Part shown: positions 12,121 through 26,013 of the stretch, one piece after another | Layout of the letters: every line of letters begins with the position of its first letter | Numbering within the stretch: position 1 is the first letter of the stretch | Source: Macquaria australasica | Taxonomy: Eukaryota > Chordata > Actinopteri > Centrarchiformes > Percichthyidae | Direction of reading: 5' to 3' | DNA length: 64,000 nt | Assembly (NCBI GenBank): GCA_005408345.1 | Contig: SEMN01000639.1 | Location: 206,487-270,486 of the forward strand | Notes under the pieces: model-generated | Database searches by the model: none | Seen by the model: the letters and a program-made list of their open reading frames with translations, nothing else | Told to the model about the DNA's origin: nothing | Translations under genes and position numbers: made by a program

Positions 12121-15100
12121 ATGGAGCGCTTTTGGCTGTGGAGGTTTTTAATACTGTTGCAGGTTTATGACTTATGTTTGGTTTCCGCATCAGGTAATAC
12201 ATCTTCAAACCAACGCGACTCATGAAACCACTTTGAGAGTGGTAGTAAGACTTCTGTGCCTTTTTATTTCGCTGTATTTACTTGAGGTAACTTTTGCTGC
12301 TGGAGTCATTCATCACTTCACGAGCTAGCTGACTAGCCTACGAGCTAACTCGGCTGAGCTACCCGTTTGCTGACTTTAAAGCTAGCGTGAAATGCGGTTA
12401 AAAGTCAACATTGTCGCTTACATCATTAGTGTAAAATAACATTTATATTCATTAAGGTGGCTATAGCCATTGAGGCTGGGCGTGGATTTGGCAACAGGTC
12501 TGCTAAGGCTAGTTAGCACTAACAAATGTCCTGGCACTATTTATTCAGACAGATAAAGGTACTTCCTTTACTCGAGTCATTCCTCACAGTATATTTTATG
12601 CTGCAGTTGCAACTTTAATATAGTGAATATAAGGCAAAAGCTGCTAAATGCAGGACATTTGGGGAGAGCGACCCTCCTAACTGGATGTTATCAGTTTAGT
12701 GACCCATTTGTAAATGATAAGACTGATCCAATGTTCTGACTTTTCCATTATTTCTAGGGGAACAGTGGCAGACGATTAGAGACAGGATTTCTGATGCTGT
12801 TAAAGGGTACACTCCGTGCAACCCTGTCAACTGCAGCTGCCATCTAAGGTGGGTGTGATGCCAGTGTGTTTTTGCTTTCCCTCATATATTATAACCTAGC
12901 TTTTTCTCAACTGGCAGCAATGACAGGACATGGTCAGAGTAGTGAAGGCGATCATGTTGCATTAAACTGTTTGAGACTTTTCTAAACATACTACATCATG
13001 GTTATTGCTGCATTACCACTGTGCAGGGTTTCATTTTTTAAAGAGTTAATTATCTAACGTGATTATTTTTACTCTTGATTCCTGTCTCAGTGTCCTACAA
13101 CATGACTTGCTGCCCTTTAAAGGGGGGATCTCCGAGGATGTCATGGCTGCGACTGTTCAACGAGGGGTGGGCACACACTACCAGATTGTTGGACACAAGC
13201 TGTACAGAGATCACAACTGTATGTTTCCTGCCAGGTAAGGAGAAAAAGTACCTGATACGATAATCCTCACACACAGCTGTTTGTTTGCACTGCCTAAACC
13301 TGCTTCCTGTTTTCAGGTGCAGTGGGGTGGAGCATTTCATCCTGGAGGTGATTGACAGGTTACCTGACTTGGAGATGGTGGTAAACGTAAGGGATTACCC
13401 TCAAGTCCCCAACTGGGTGCCGCCTACCCTGCCTGTCTTCTCTTTCAGTAAGGTCAGAATCTAGGCATTCGTTTTATGCACACTTAAAAAACGCAAATGA
13501 ATGTTTATTAAATGCAATAACTGGTTTTGACACGCGTATGTCTGTGTGTATGAGTAGACGGCAGACTACCAGGACATCATGTACCCTGCATGGACGTTTT
13601 GGGAGGGCGGGCCTGCAGTGTGGCCCATATACCCCACTGGACTGGGAAGATGGGATCTGATGAGGGATGACCTTAAAAAGTAAGATGTAGCACCTTAGAG
13701 AGAAGAGGAAATGAATGTAAGAATGAAAAAACAATGACTGTGCAGCTTACTAAGTCCACGGTGTGGTAGGCAGTTAAAGAATGTATCCGAGGCACTCTGA
13801 TAATGAATATAAAAATCCTTTATTAAATCATGGATAGATGATTAATAAATGATGCAGGTTTTCTTAGTCTTCTCTGGTGGTAAATCCAGTATGTTTGGGT
13901 TTTGGACTGTTGCTCAAACAAAACAAGCAATTAGAAGGCTGTGGGAAAATGAGATGGGCATTTTGTTTTTACTATTTTCTGCTGTTTTATTGACAATTTT
14001 ATAAATGGTCAATTGATTAATGGATAAAGTAACAGGCAGATTAATTGTGAATGGAAAAAAATTGTTCTTAACCAACTTTGATCATTCAGTAATAGTTTTA
14101 GTTTATTTATCAAGCAAATATGGTAGTTATTATAGTATGTATTATCTGGTCATAGCCTCACAGATGTGATGTTTTGTGATGACACATTTGTTTTTGATGA
14201 ATATTTTTGCCATTTAGTGACATAAATCAGAAATAAGAGTAGGATTAATAGAACACTTAAATAATAACCATTTGCAGCCATAGCTTATGAAGTATACGGT
14301 GTCTGTGTGCCTTATCCACATAATGTGTTGTGGCAGGTCTGCAGCACAGTGGCCATGGAAGAAGAAGGAGTCCAGAGGATTCTTCAGAGGCTCCAGGTCA
14401 GTCTCATCAGTCCTGTGAATTCATTCATTTGTGTAATTACGTGATATTAGACAACAATCCAAATGTTTTCATGTCAGTTATCTGATTTTCTTTGGTGGTA
14501 TTTTTTTTACTCAGCTGTCCTCTTACCACAGTTGGCTGCAAAGTTTAGACGTACTTTAAAAGTGACTATTTATTATCTTTTTTCTTCTTCAGTCTCCCTA
14601 ATTAAATTGAGCGCGATCTCTTCCTACCTGACCCCCCCCCCAAAATTCTCTCTGTGTTTGTTTTCTGAGCTGCTGCATTCTCATTCTCGTCTCTGTGTCT
14701 TTGATAGAACCAGTCCAGAGCGCGACCCTCTGATCCTTCTGTCCAGAGAAGCTCCAGAGCTGGTGGATGCAGAGTACACAAAAAACCAAGCCTGGAAGTC
14801 TGAGAGGGTCAGTCATACTGGAACCACACCACACCAGGGTCAAACACATTCATAATGATGAGAAAGCTACTGTATAAGATATTATAGTCGTTCTGTGCCT
14901 TTATTTCACACTTTCAGGTTTAAAGCATCAGAAACATCCTCATGACTTCTTTTTATTGACTCAAAAAGGAACAACAATCTGAAGGTCCATCTGTATTAAT
15001 GTTTTCCCTTCTGCTTCAGGACACACTAGGGAGACCGCCAGCCAAAGAAATCCCACTGGTCGATCACTGCAAATACAAGTGAGCTGGATTTCTGGATCAA

Positions 15101-17447
15101 GGACAAAACGTGACTTTGAAAATTGCCACTTGTTAGACAGCATCATCTTTAGTGAATGTCCATTTGAATGTATAGTGCAATTTTCATCACGTATCATGTC
15201 GTCGTCACTCAGTTAAGTTCACTGATGCATCACACTGTTCGTCAGACCGGTGACACACATTCAATACTGCAATTTACATATCTGCATTTAAATCTACTAT
15301 ATGACATGGCTCTAAATGATACACAGTGTTAACAGTCCCTCCCTGCCCCTGTTGTATTCTTGCAGATATTTATTCAACTTTCGAGGCGTGGCAGCCAGCT
15401 TCCGCTTCAAACATCTCTTCCTCTGCGGTTCCCTGGTGTTCCATGTGGGGGATGAATGGCAGGAGTTTTTTTACCCGCAGCTCAAGCCCTGGATCCACTA
15501 CATCCCAGTCAAGCAGGATCTCTCTGATGTCAGGTACCACAACTGGCGTCGGGTGTTTCCTCCTCAGTTATGATGATTGTTTGCAGTCCTGGTCTACATG
15601 TTTCTACTTTCAATGACTTGATTAGGTTTACCTGTTAAGGTGTCCGTTCGGTTGCTTTGACTACGGCGTGATGTCACAGCCTTGACACCTGTTAATCACA
15701 TCCTCAGATCTGATGTATTGATTATTGTCCTCGTAATTGCATCTAAATGAAGATTGTTAATGGAATCATATTAGATGTTAATCTAGTTTGAAAAGTGTAT
15801 TCACTTTTTTTAATACTTTCTTTGGTTTTTAAAACAGACATAACCTCAAACAATGGGCAATTGTAGAAACAGAGAAAACTTAAATAATACATTTATATAT
15901 ACAGAGTTTGTACAAAGTCTTGAAAATTTGGAAAAGGCTTAATTTTGACCGTTATGTTTTCAGGGTTAGGAAAATGCTTGATTTTCAACATAATCTAAAG
16001 GGAAAGTTCTTCTCTTGTGTTCACTCGTCATTCAAAACTAGATAAGTCCTCTGTTGATCCCTTACTCTGGAAATTAGGAAGCATTAAATAATCATGATCA
16101 AAACATACAATCAAAGTTAATGTGAACAGCTGGTAAAATAAACAAAGTGACAATATACTTTGATTGCTGTGGGTGTAAAGGAATTCTGTAAACTTTATTT
16201 TTTGCAATTGCATTATAGTAAGAATTTAGATGTGATAACGGCTTCAAGAGTCTGGGAATTTTTGGTTTAGGTACCTTGAAAGTGCTTGTAAAGTGCTTGG
16301 ATTTTACTCTTAAAAAGCCGTATGAACCACATATATATATATATATAAGGGAACATCCAAATAATAAAGTACAAAATAAAGAGAACAAAAAGGGAATCAT
16401 AAGTTGCAAATTACCATCAGGGGTGCACAATTTTGCATCTTTCAATTTAGTTAACGTATTGACTAAGACTACAGTTGTAGATGAGTCACAGGTCATCTGA
16501 TTAGCGTAAAGTGCCCCTAAATATCATCTGTTTTCACATGTGTTGTGCATGTCTGGAAAGTAATGGAGCTGCTGAACTTGCACTATCAGTTGAAGAGGGA
16601 CGTGTCCCACAAAGAAGGCTGTATGGGAGGAGATAGGAGTTAAATAGCCTGATGTTATCAGCTCAAGAAAAAGATCAGTGATTGAATATGTTATGAAATC
16701 ACTGTCGCAGTTCTTTGGAAAAACTTTTAAACTCCTTTGACTCGATCATTGCTGAAAATGGATTTTAAAAAATGGAATAACTGCCATCTTAAAGTATTAC
16801 TGGCTGCTTCCATCAAATCACGCTAAACAGGAGCTGCTGTGAGCCATGAAGGTCAGGAAAAATATAAAACATATTCAAGCAGTCAGCATCATACAAATAC
16901 ACATGTGAAGGTCAGTACTTGAATGAATGGAATCATACTGTACTGAAGGCACTTTTTACTCAGGTGTGTGAATGTTTTCAGGGTGTAAATTCTAACATGC
17001 CGTGGTCTGAATCTCCTATGTGAATGCTAAATGTCGATGTGTCTTTACATGTTGTGTCTCCACAGGGAACTCCTACAGTTTGTCAAAGAGAATGATGCCA
17101 TTGCACAGGAGATTGCCACAAGGTAACAGGTCATATTTTATGATTGAGTTATAATGGAAATTAACTGTAGCAGTCATGCATTTGAAAATGTGAGTGTTGA
17201 AGTTACACACTGTTAATTTCTTGTCCCAACAGCATACTTACTCTATGTATGCAGTCAGTCTTACTCTGTGTTTCTGTCCTTCCCCCACAGGGGTAAGGAA
17301 TTTATCCTTGACCACCTGCGGATGCAAGATGTTTCCTGCTACTGGGAGAGACTCCTCACTGAGTTTAGCCATCTTCTCACCTACAATCCCAAACGAAAGA
17401 CCAGCTACAACCAGATTTTCCACAGACCCAGCAAGACGGAGCTGTGA
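12121..17447 (+). CDS. poglut1: Protein O-glucosyltransferase 1, complete 11-exon gene
   Basis: POGLUT1 (Rumi, KTELC1) transfers glucose, and can transfer xylose, from UDP-sugars to serines in EGF repeats of Notch and other secreted proteins, inside the ER lumen. Exons: 12121-12193, 12758-12848, 13091-13234, 13317-13452, 13558-13679, 14337-14396, 14708-14807, 15020-15078, 15366-15533, 17066-17122, 17291-17447. They total 1167 nt, 388 residues plus stop (human 392). All junction phases agree. The start ATG has a purine at -3 and G at +4. A hydrophobic signal sequence (MERFWLWRFLILLQVYDLCL) is followed by GEQWQTIRDRISDAVKGY. The rest is the CAP10-type glycosyltransferase domain, including NVRDYPQVPNW, the ESRGFFRGSRTSPERDPL loop and FNFRGVAASFRFKHLF. 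The protein ends SKTEL, the KDEL-like ER retention signal. No breaks were seen. Confidence 0.95.
13855..14060. repeat. Third copy of the TTTGGGTTTTGGACTGTT dispersed repeat
   Basis: In a poglut1 intron. Shares gtttgggttttggactgttg, aaacaaaacaagcaatt and aaatgagatgggcatttt with 10255-10560. Confidence 0.6.
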
Positions 17448-19700
17448 GAGAGAGCCACGGCAGGACCAGGGCAGCTGTAGTGAAGGGAAACGCTAGATAA
17501 TGAATGTAATCGCTGCACCGCAACATATGATTTCCTCACAAGCAATGTTACGTGTCAATGTTGGTATTCCATTTTTGTCAAAATCACGCCTTTTTTTTAG
17601 CTAGTCTAAAGCTTTGTCCAGATACTTTTCAGATTATTTCTATTGAGTTTTAGTCTAATGTGGAGCACAGTTACAGGATATACAGCTACAGGGCACTTAG
17701 CTTAGTATTACACATTCATCGGTGTGGTTTAGTATGTTGACTGTGGATGCTGCCATACCTTCAGGTGCCATTAGGGGGCTTGTATGCCAGTTCTGAGTCA
17801 TTTATCACTTTCTGGTTCAATTAGTTGATTTGCTTCTAAAAATAACTATACTCACCAGCAAAGTAACATCCATGTGAGCTGTGTTTTTAGACTATTTTTA
17901 CACGTTGAAGAGGCACTCCACAGATTTTACACACCAAGTTCAGTTTACTCATCATGACGAGTGCTACTCAGCCTGTGAAAGCAGCTGTAAAATGTCTTCT
18001 GTGGCTTTGGAAGGAGAGCAAATAACCCTCATCATGTCATAGTGATGTCATCAGGGTTATTTCAACTTGGGCATGGAGACTACATATTTCTAACAAAGCC
18101 TGTGTGGAAACTGGCGGTGTGGAGTTGGAAAGATACGGCAGGGGGTGTCTAATGAAAAGTCATCTGTCTATCAAGTTGCATTATGGGAAGTGTAGGATCC
18201 AGTGTTTTTGGAGCTTGAGCCACACTAGGAACTACTACTGCTTCGACTTTGACCATTCTTTTTAAATCTGTCTCTTTTGCGTCCCCCAAATTTATGGAAG
18301 TGACGTACTCAGTGAAGTCTTAAACATGCAATGTAAAGACTTTACATAGTCTTGCAACATTAATCACATCTGGACTGTCCTTAAGTCAGATTTTCATGAA
18401 AATCAAACCTCTTTCAAAAAGCTGCTGAAAATTGTAACCTCGACTTTGTTTTTTTTGTATTGAGTTTGTATTTGAATGTTAACTTGGTTCTCCTTAGTGA
18501 CCTACAAGGACTGAGTGGAAGAAGATCAGTGCCTCGCTCAAGAAAAGTCTGTATTGAACCACTGACCTTTTGACCTTTTCCTGCAGACAGACCACTCTCC
18601 AAAATCGAATGAAAATATCGCACATCCAGCTGTGGAGCACCTAAAACTCTAGTTTTAAACACTTGAATCATAGCACAGTAAAGTGTGATGGCTTTTGACA
18701 CCTGCTCAAATACACACGAATGATGCACCAATAATAATACTAGTTACGGATGCCATGCTGTTACATTAGTAACAGTTGTATTGGAAGGATTTCCAGAGAA
18801 CTAAAAAGTTGTAATATGCACCACATGGGATGCTTGTATGTAGAAACATATGGGAAAATATTCTACCCAAGAACCCTGAGCTAATTGTTCAAGTCCATAA
18901 TGGTAATTAATGGCCTGAAGTGATACTTATTCAGTTAATTAGTTAATGTTAAGTACATGGAATTTGTTTTTGATGGGGAAAAAGTGCCATCAGTGCATCA
19001 CTAATACTCAATATTATAAGCTGGTAGCAGTTTTGTGTTAAAGTAGTTTGTTTCATCTTGGTGCCATGGACATAAACCTTACATAGGACATCAGCTTTGC
19101 TACACTGCCCTCTACTGGACAACTGAAGAAACTCCAGTAGACCTTTACCAAGCTTCATTACAACAAATGCATATATTGTTTGATTTACTTGTTTATTGCG
19201 ACAATGTTGTCAATGTCTGCATTTGAATGGGCTCTTCCATAAGTTCAGTTACTTGAAAGCACAAAATAATTATTCACAGTCATAAATTCCACACTAAGTG
19301 CCAACAGTAAGCAGTAATGACTTTAGAGTTTTACTTTGATGTGTGGAGTTTCCAAGAAACACTCGTGTTTTGAAAAGTCTTGGTTTTAAGAGGAGATCGA
19401 TGTACAGTTGATGCAGGATAATGTTGGATATGTTGTAGTATTCACATTGCACTGTGAACAAGCACTGGTAAAGGTGGCCCATTAGTATGTTGATTTGACC
19501 AAAAAGCTGTGATCATGTGCCTGGTCAAAGTGTGACATTCGGGTTGTTGTCACAGCTTGTGCAGCATTTGTGTTTTTATGCCAGTAAAGAGTTTGTTCTT
19601 TAAACATCCTGGAGCTGAGTTTGTTTTTCTTCTCGACTCGTCAGTGTTTTTACACGTGTTCAGTGTTTTAAACATCTGCAATAAGCATTAGTAGAATGAT
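17448..19700 (+). other. poglut1 3' UTR and flank
   Basis: No coding signal. A long 3' UTR is plausible: AGTAAA at 19583-19588 followed by a T/GT-rich stretch (tttgttttt near 19620) is a candidate polyadenylation site about 2.1 kb after the stop. The segment near 17905-18260 looks like a dispersed repeat (gaggcactccacagatttta, gcattatgggaagtgtagg). Confidence 0.4.
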
Positions 19701-19879
19701 TAGCACGCACTGTTAGTAAATGCAAAATAGTGAGTTCCTCAAATAATTCTGTTCAGCAATACTTTCCCACTATAATATTAAGTAATGCTCAGTCCTCCAC
19801 CGACGGGCGGCGCTGTTTTCACATTTGAGTTGTGGCTCCGGTCGAGGTCAAAGGTCGGAACAGTAGGCTAAGCTATCGG

Positions 19880-20024
19880 AAAGTCAAGTTGAGAGACAGC
19901 AGCAGAAGGGCCGTAATGAAGAAAAGAAATGTTGACACTAACTAGAAATAATGTGCACTAACCAGGGGTTGCGGAGGTTCATAAGACAAACTGCTCGTTG
20001 TTGAGGAATTCTGCGCCGCTTGCT
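19880..20024 (+). other. Probable non-coding first exon of timmdc1
   Basis: The coding exon at 20740 is preceded by a good splice acceptor (ctctctgctgcag at about 20718), so an upstream 5' UTR exon is required. A strong donor, GTAAGT, follows 20024 (cgccgcttgctg|gtaagttggg), at the end of a more GC-rich segment that begins around 19800. The 5' boundary is a guess. Confidence 0.4.
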
Positions 20025-20739
20025 GGTAAGTTGGGCTGCTTTTTCCCTGTGATATGACCGAGGCTAACGGCTGTTCCCATTATCGGACAGACACGATGAC
20101 TTACGTTTTTCCTGAAGGTTTTTTTTGACTTGTAAGGTGTGTAAACACGACTGAAATTTAAACCTTAATTTTACATTTCACGAGCAATTGTAATGTCAAG
20201 TAGTCGGGCACTGTTTGCCACAGGAATAAGGTGGTGAGATTGTAGCCTAGCTAACAGCGGGGAGAAGAAACCTTTGATGCGTTACAGTTTAAACTGCTAA
20301 AAATGCTTGAAAATTGTATTTGTTTTTAGTAATTCCTTAAAACAGAGGACAGAGATAATCACGTTATTTCATTGGCGGTGCGTTTCCAGAGTCTTCGAGA
20401 CAAATATGTAAAGATACAGTGACTGTCTTTGGCCCCGGACCAGCCAGCACGCCCTGCTCAGAAGACCTGAGGGTCCCAGCCGTGCAATGAAAGCTCATTC
20501 CGAAGTCGAGAAAGAAATCTTTTCCCAGAAAGTCTGCTTGTGTGCCCAGTGTGTTTTGATGGGACTGCACCATTTAACAGCTGCTGAGTTGGAGCCTGCG
20601 TAGCCCTGCCGGGATTTCATTTGCCTTAAGGCTATTTATTTTGAGGATGGAGCTTAAGTCGAGGCAGTGAGTGCAACCTCCCAACCCATGGCCATGTGTT
20701 TCTCCCTCTCTGCTGCAGCCTAATGCCAGCTGAAGCGTG

Positions 20740-23700
20740 ATGCATCCAGAGCCGCCCAGAACGGGCTTTGCCCTGCAGAGACGACGGGCAGATTCAGCCC
20801 CTCGGGGCTTGCTGAGCACCGGCCTACTGCAGGGCCTCATCCAGAGCGCCAGGCCTCCTTCCTTCTGCTTCCTGCTCCCCAGGGTCCACGCAGCTGATGT
20901 GGCTGCTGCCCAGCCTGCACAGATGCCCTCTTCCTCCTCCTCCTCCACCAGTCCTGCTCCTGTGCCCGTCCTCTCTCCCAGCACCATGCCAAGCAACATG
21001 GGCAAGCCAGAATTCCCAGACACAGGATGGGACCGTATCAAAGACCTCTTTGACAGAGAGTTGGTATTTCTATTCCTTCTTTTCCTCTTTCACCCCTTTT
21101 TATCACGTTGTTTGGTGTTGTGTTGCTGTTCATACTGCAGATGTAGACAATGTGATGTCAAATCTTGAGCTGAAACAATTAAGTTGATTAATCGGTTAGG
21201 TGATTGGCAGAAAATTAATTGGCCACTATTTTGATAATCAATTCATGTATCAGTAAGTTTTCAAGCAAAGCTACTAAACAGTCCCTAGTTACAGCTTCTC
21301 ATTTGTGAGGATGTGCCGCTTTTCTTTGTCTAAAGTGACCAGAAACTCAATATCTTTGCTTGTTTTGTCCAACCAACAGTCCAAAACCCAATTTGAAGGC
21401 GTCACCAGTGCTTAAGGAAATAGAGATGGGCTTTGTGGCATAAAATGTCAAAGTAGTCTTCATTTTTATTCAGGTTATGCTTGCTTCCGGCACAGCTGAC
21501 ACATATTCAGGTGTGCAGATTTTTTTTTTCACTTTTTGAGGATATTTTATTGATTAATCAATAAATCAAGAAAATAATTAGCAGATAAATCAGTAATTAA
21601 AAGAATCGTTACCAGTCAAATCCTTCAGTTATCTAAAGTGCTACTAGTAAGTGAGACTTTGGGTGTTTATTACCCAGGAGCTTAGCTATTTCTATAATAC
21701 AGTAAATACAGTAGTGGACAGCTTAATGTATGCTGACACGTTTGCTGTACTACTCGTGCTAGCTTTTTACATGTTTTGTGTGCGTACACACAAAAAACAA
21801 CAATGGTGAACTACATAAAGTGTTGAATTAACATCAGCCAACATAAAATAGTTTGTAAACTAAAACTGTTGGTGATATGCTTGCCTATTTCTATATTAAA
21901 ATCTGCCAAAATATATCTATAATATATATTGGCATATATTGGCATATATAATCTATAATATACCAATATTAATATCTGAACACAACTTCACTTAGGTCGT
22001 TTTGTCAGTTACTTTTTTTGAAAGGGCATTTTTAATGATGTCTAAAGCTGAGGAATAAGTGGCACTGAGTTGGTTCTCAAAAGGAAGTATTGCTCTTGTC
22101 TCCTCCCTGCAGTGTGACACAGAGGTACCCAGAGGAGCTGACTAATGTGATAAAGAGCGGTGTCGTTGCTGCACTAGCAGGCTTGATCTACGGAGGCCTG
22201 CCTGCAGCTCACCATGCCAGGCAGAAGTATATCCAAGTCAGCCAGGCGGAAATCTATACTAGCAGAGTGGAGGCGGTGGTAAGTGGGTGAATGGCAGAAA
22301 GGGAACTGTATATTAACCCTGTTGTTGAATAACTGAATTCTAACAGGTCACAATACAGGAGTGTAGTTATACTAACCTTTTCTCAATAATCCAACTTTAA
22401 CTTGACTTTTTGAGTTGGACACTGGTCAGTTAGCATTGTGATTAGTGGAAATACCAAGTGCTGTAAATGCTGACACTAAGCCTAACACTTGATGATTATG
22501 TTCCTGTAGAAAAGCACTACTGGGAAAAATGAAATGGTTAATGTTAAACTCTGATGTGATAGCTTCATGGTAATAACGCAGCAGCAACCTGATGGTCATG
22601 TGTCCTTTCTGTCTAAATCAGCGCTCGGCCCATAATGCAGCTATCCGGGGTTTCGTGAGGTATGGATGGAGATGGAGCTGGAGAGTGGCTGCTTTTGTCA
22701 CCTTGTTCAAGTAAGCAAACACACTGATTATATACCAGACCATTTCATTAGGTTTACAGTTCAATTTGAGACAATGAGCGCAAGGACATTTTGTTACATG
22801 TAAGGGACCTTTTACAAAGGAGGTGTTTAACTTGGAGTACAAATAAGTTGCGTTAGATTCAGATATTTTCCTCTATTCTAAGCTCAACTGAAGTGAGATT
22901 GGACTGTTCACTGTCTTTCCAGGGCTGACAAGTTGCAGTTGTACTTATGAACTAGCTCAGACTTCAGTGAAATTTTATGAAAAACTTCTGTTATTGTTCA
23001 TCCAATGGGAATGCTGTTACAGACTCTGTGCGAACAACAGTGTGGTTTTAGTATATTTAGCTCTAACAGTAATGATTCTGTTGTAATACAGCTGAGCAGA
23101 ATATTACTCATTAGATTGTGTATTTATTACTTATTTGATTGTTTTTATTTCCAACGATTATCCTGTTGGTTTCAGTCTAACTGTCTGTCTGTTCCCTTGC
23201 CTCTCTAGTTCTGTCAGCACGGGGCTGTCTGTGTACCAAGACAAGTATACCCTCAGCCATTATGCTGCAGCCGGAGGTGAGTCACATGGGCTTCCACGGG
23301 GCCTGATCACACCGATTTTTTTTTATTTTTTTTAACCCTTTATTTATCCACTTATCTGACTGAGCGAGCTTACTGTGTCACAACAAGGCTGCTTCACAAC
23401 TCCACACATTTCCAAACAAACTCAGTGTTTGTATTGAGCAGCTCCACACTTCAGTCCTGTTGTTGTTGTTGCTGCTGTGTACTGTCTGCCTGCAGTTTTA
23501 TGTGCAGCATCGATGCTGATCAGGTCTGACTTAAAAAAGAGATTTTAAATGTCACTTATCAAAATATATGCTTTTAACTGACAGAAATCATGTGCATCTT
23601 GTTTTCTGCACAAACTTGTTCATCGTTGGTGTTGGGGATTTGATGTAGATTCTAAGGAGGTGGTTCTGTTTCACCCACTCCTAACATCTTTTGAGTACAA

Positions 23701-25481
23701 AGCACTGAGCCCTTTTAGGATTGAAAGGGGGCTGTAAAGATTTTAGTTAGTGTAGTAGCTCATTTCCTGTCATCTCTCTAGTGCAGCTGTCTAAATAAAG
23801 GCATACAAACGCCCATAAAATAAGTAATAAAAACCAGATTACTCCAAATTACCCCAGAAAATTTGATTTTTATATTGTGCTTTTAAATTGTGTTTGTTTG
23901 TCCAATTTCATATATGGCTGGACAGTCTTTCAGCTCCTGAAAGGTTCATAATGAATCAGTCACATTTCTGGTACTGACAATAATCATGAAACTTTTATAA
24001 TCCTCGTTTAACCCGATGACAAATAGTTTTAACACATTCAGTACACATGCCAGCACATTGAGTAATGAATGATGATAAGAAGTGTGTGTGTGTGTGTGTA
24101 TGTAGCTGTGACCGGAGGCCTTTTCAGACTGAACCTGGGCCTGGGAGGGCTGGTGGCAGGGACAATCATCGGAGCAGTGCTGGGGTAAGGTTAGCTTCTG
24201 CTTCCACAAGTGTCCATTCACACCCACTGATCACACTAACAGTCCAACTTTTTACAGTAGTTTCTGCCCTGAAGCATTTCCAAGTTCCAGTTTCAGGAGC
24301 TGATCTGCATTTATGTTTTAACAGACATGCATGTTTGCTCATGCTTGTGTGCGTGCTTGTCCACATTCATGCCCGCGTGCTCGAGAGCAGTGAGCACTCT
24401 GGCAGCCAGCTGCGCTCCTCCAAGCAACCCTCTGTCGCCCAGCTGAACCCCTGCCCACCCCCATCTCCAACTCTGTTCACGGTGCCAGAGGGACTCATGT
24501 GCACTGCAGAGGGCCATGTTTTGGGTACAAGAGCAAGGAGGCAGGCCAAGGCAGCAGCTGCCCTTCTCCATTTATACCGTCTCTGTTATTCCCGCTTCCT
24601 CTCATCTCCATCTACCATGGTCTGATCTGAAATCAGGCTTCACTCCGTCTCCTCTCTCTCCTCAGCCCTCTCTTCTCTCTCTATCCCGCTTTTCACACGT
24701 TCCTCTGGCCACTTTCAGCTGAGTGCACAGAGCCAAGAGCACATTTGAATTTGATTGTATAATGGAGATTGAGTGTGAGGTGTTTGATGGTGTAACAGAC
24801 TGGACGGGCTGGTTTGGATTGTCTCTGTGATCATCAGCTCTGCGTTGGCTCAGGCCTAGTCTGTTCTCCTGTTGGCTCCATACTAGCATTGCCTCCTCCT
24901 CCTAATTTCCCTCTCACTGTCTGCCTGAGGGACCAGCCACCTGGAGCATTTGATGTGTGCAAACAGCCCCAGCCCTGGCTATGCCAGGTGCAGTCCAGGC
25001 CAAAGGGGGCGAAATGAAAGCAGGCAGCTAATCGGAAAGCACATCATGCTCCAGATCTCACTCCAGAATCGTCCCCTTGTCCGGACACATGTGTAACTGG
25101 GAGGTTTGGGTGGGCCTGGAGGGGCTGCAGAGGAGGGTGTGACTTTGTAATAGACAACTGAGAGGAAATTGGACACTAAATAGTTACAATGACAAACAGC
25201 TTGGAAGGTTTATGCAATAAAGTAGCTGCTTTGACAGAACTTGTATTTGACAGCAGGGTTTGTTACACAACAGATTATGAAACAGCAGGAAGTATTTTAG
25301 GGTCTGTTATGTTCCCAGTTTCTCCAGTGGTAATGGGTTTGGTGAAGTGTCTACCGGAATGGTTTCATACGTTACCTCTTATTTTAATAGTTACACTAGT
25401 TGTCGTTCAGGTAGTAACAACCGTTCTCAGACAATAGAACTATAAAGTGTATTTTCTGTTTTGTATTGTGCTCTAATGCAA

Positions 25482-25537
<56 letters not shown>

Positions 25538-26013
25538 GTATGTATGTGTGTGTTTATGATATTTCTAATAATATAAAGTAACTTCTGCTCAGGATTCCCA
25601 CTGGTGCTTTGATCATCAGCATGCAGTCACTGACTGGAGAGAGTGCTAGAGAGAGGAGGAGGAGAGAGCGCAGGGAACTTTATGAGCTCCGACTCGCAGA
25701 ATGGTGAGATATATTCCAAGATTTTTTATCATATTCTTTTATGCTTTTCTAGGACATTTCAGCCAAGCATTAAAAAAATGCAAACCCACATTTACATTCA
25801 AGTTGGTAGTTATCGTGATGTCTTGTTGTTCACCAGTCACTCTCCTCCTTTCACATCCTCAGGGCGGCCCGTCTGCAGCTGACAGATGACTTGATTGGAG
25901 ATCTGAATGTCAGCTCTCAGGCAGAGGAAACCAATAAGGACATACAAAGGATCCAGGAATTGCTCAGTTTACCACCGAGTGAGGACGTGACACGGGATTC
26001 ACGCAGCCAGTGA
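20740..26013 (+). CDS. timmdc1: TIMMDC1, complex I assembly factor, seven coding exons
   Basis: TIMMDC1 (C3orf1) is an inner mitochondrial membrane protein of the Tim17/22/23 fold that helps build the membrane arm of respiratory complex I. Coding exons: 20740-21059, 22113-22278, 22622-22710, 23209-23276, 24106-24184, 25593-25703, 25863-26013. They total 984 nt, 327 residues plus stop (human 285). Phases are continuous. The first exon encodes a roughly 100-residue N-terminus with a Ser run and Pro-rich stretch (PSSSSSSTSPAPVPVLSPST), ending GWDRIKDLFDR. Hydrophobic segments follow: VIKSGVVAALAGLIYGGLPA, WRVAAFVTLF and GLGGLVAGTIIGAVLG, with the glycine-rich spacing expected of the family. The C-terminus is basic then acidic (RERRRRERRELYELR). 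The donor after exon 1 (GTTGGT) is weak. poglut1 lies directly upstream on the same strand, as in human. Confidence 0.93.
21170..21605. repeat. Largest copy of the dispersed 'aacaattaagttgattaatcg' repeat
   Basis: Starts with gagctgaaacaattaagttg and ends with tttattgattaatcaataaa, with aacagtccaaaacccaattt and agatgggctttgtgg in between (reverse-oriented relatives of the copies at 10255 and 13855). The two ends form weak inverted repeats around GATTAATC. It lies in the first large intron of timmdc1. Confidence 0.65.
25481..25553. repeat. Compound (TA)n(CA)n microsatellite
   Basis: About 11 TA units, then about 16 CA units, then tatgtatgtatgtgtgtg, in the timmdc1 intron 31-112 bp upstream of the exon at 25593. 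Confidence 0.95.

Noticed and set aside
20574..21041. 155-residue minus-strand frame
   Set aside because: Antisense shadow of the GC-rich first coding exon of timmdc1.
24065..24625. 186-residue plus-strand frame
   Set aside because: It starts in a (GT)n tract, overlaps the real 79-bp timmdc1 exon 24106-24184 in a different reading frame, then runs into intron.
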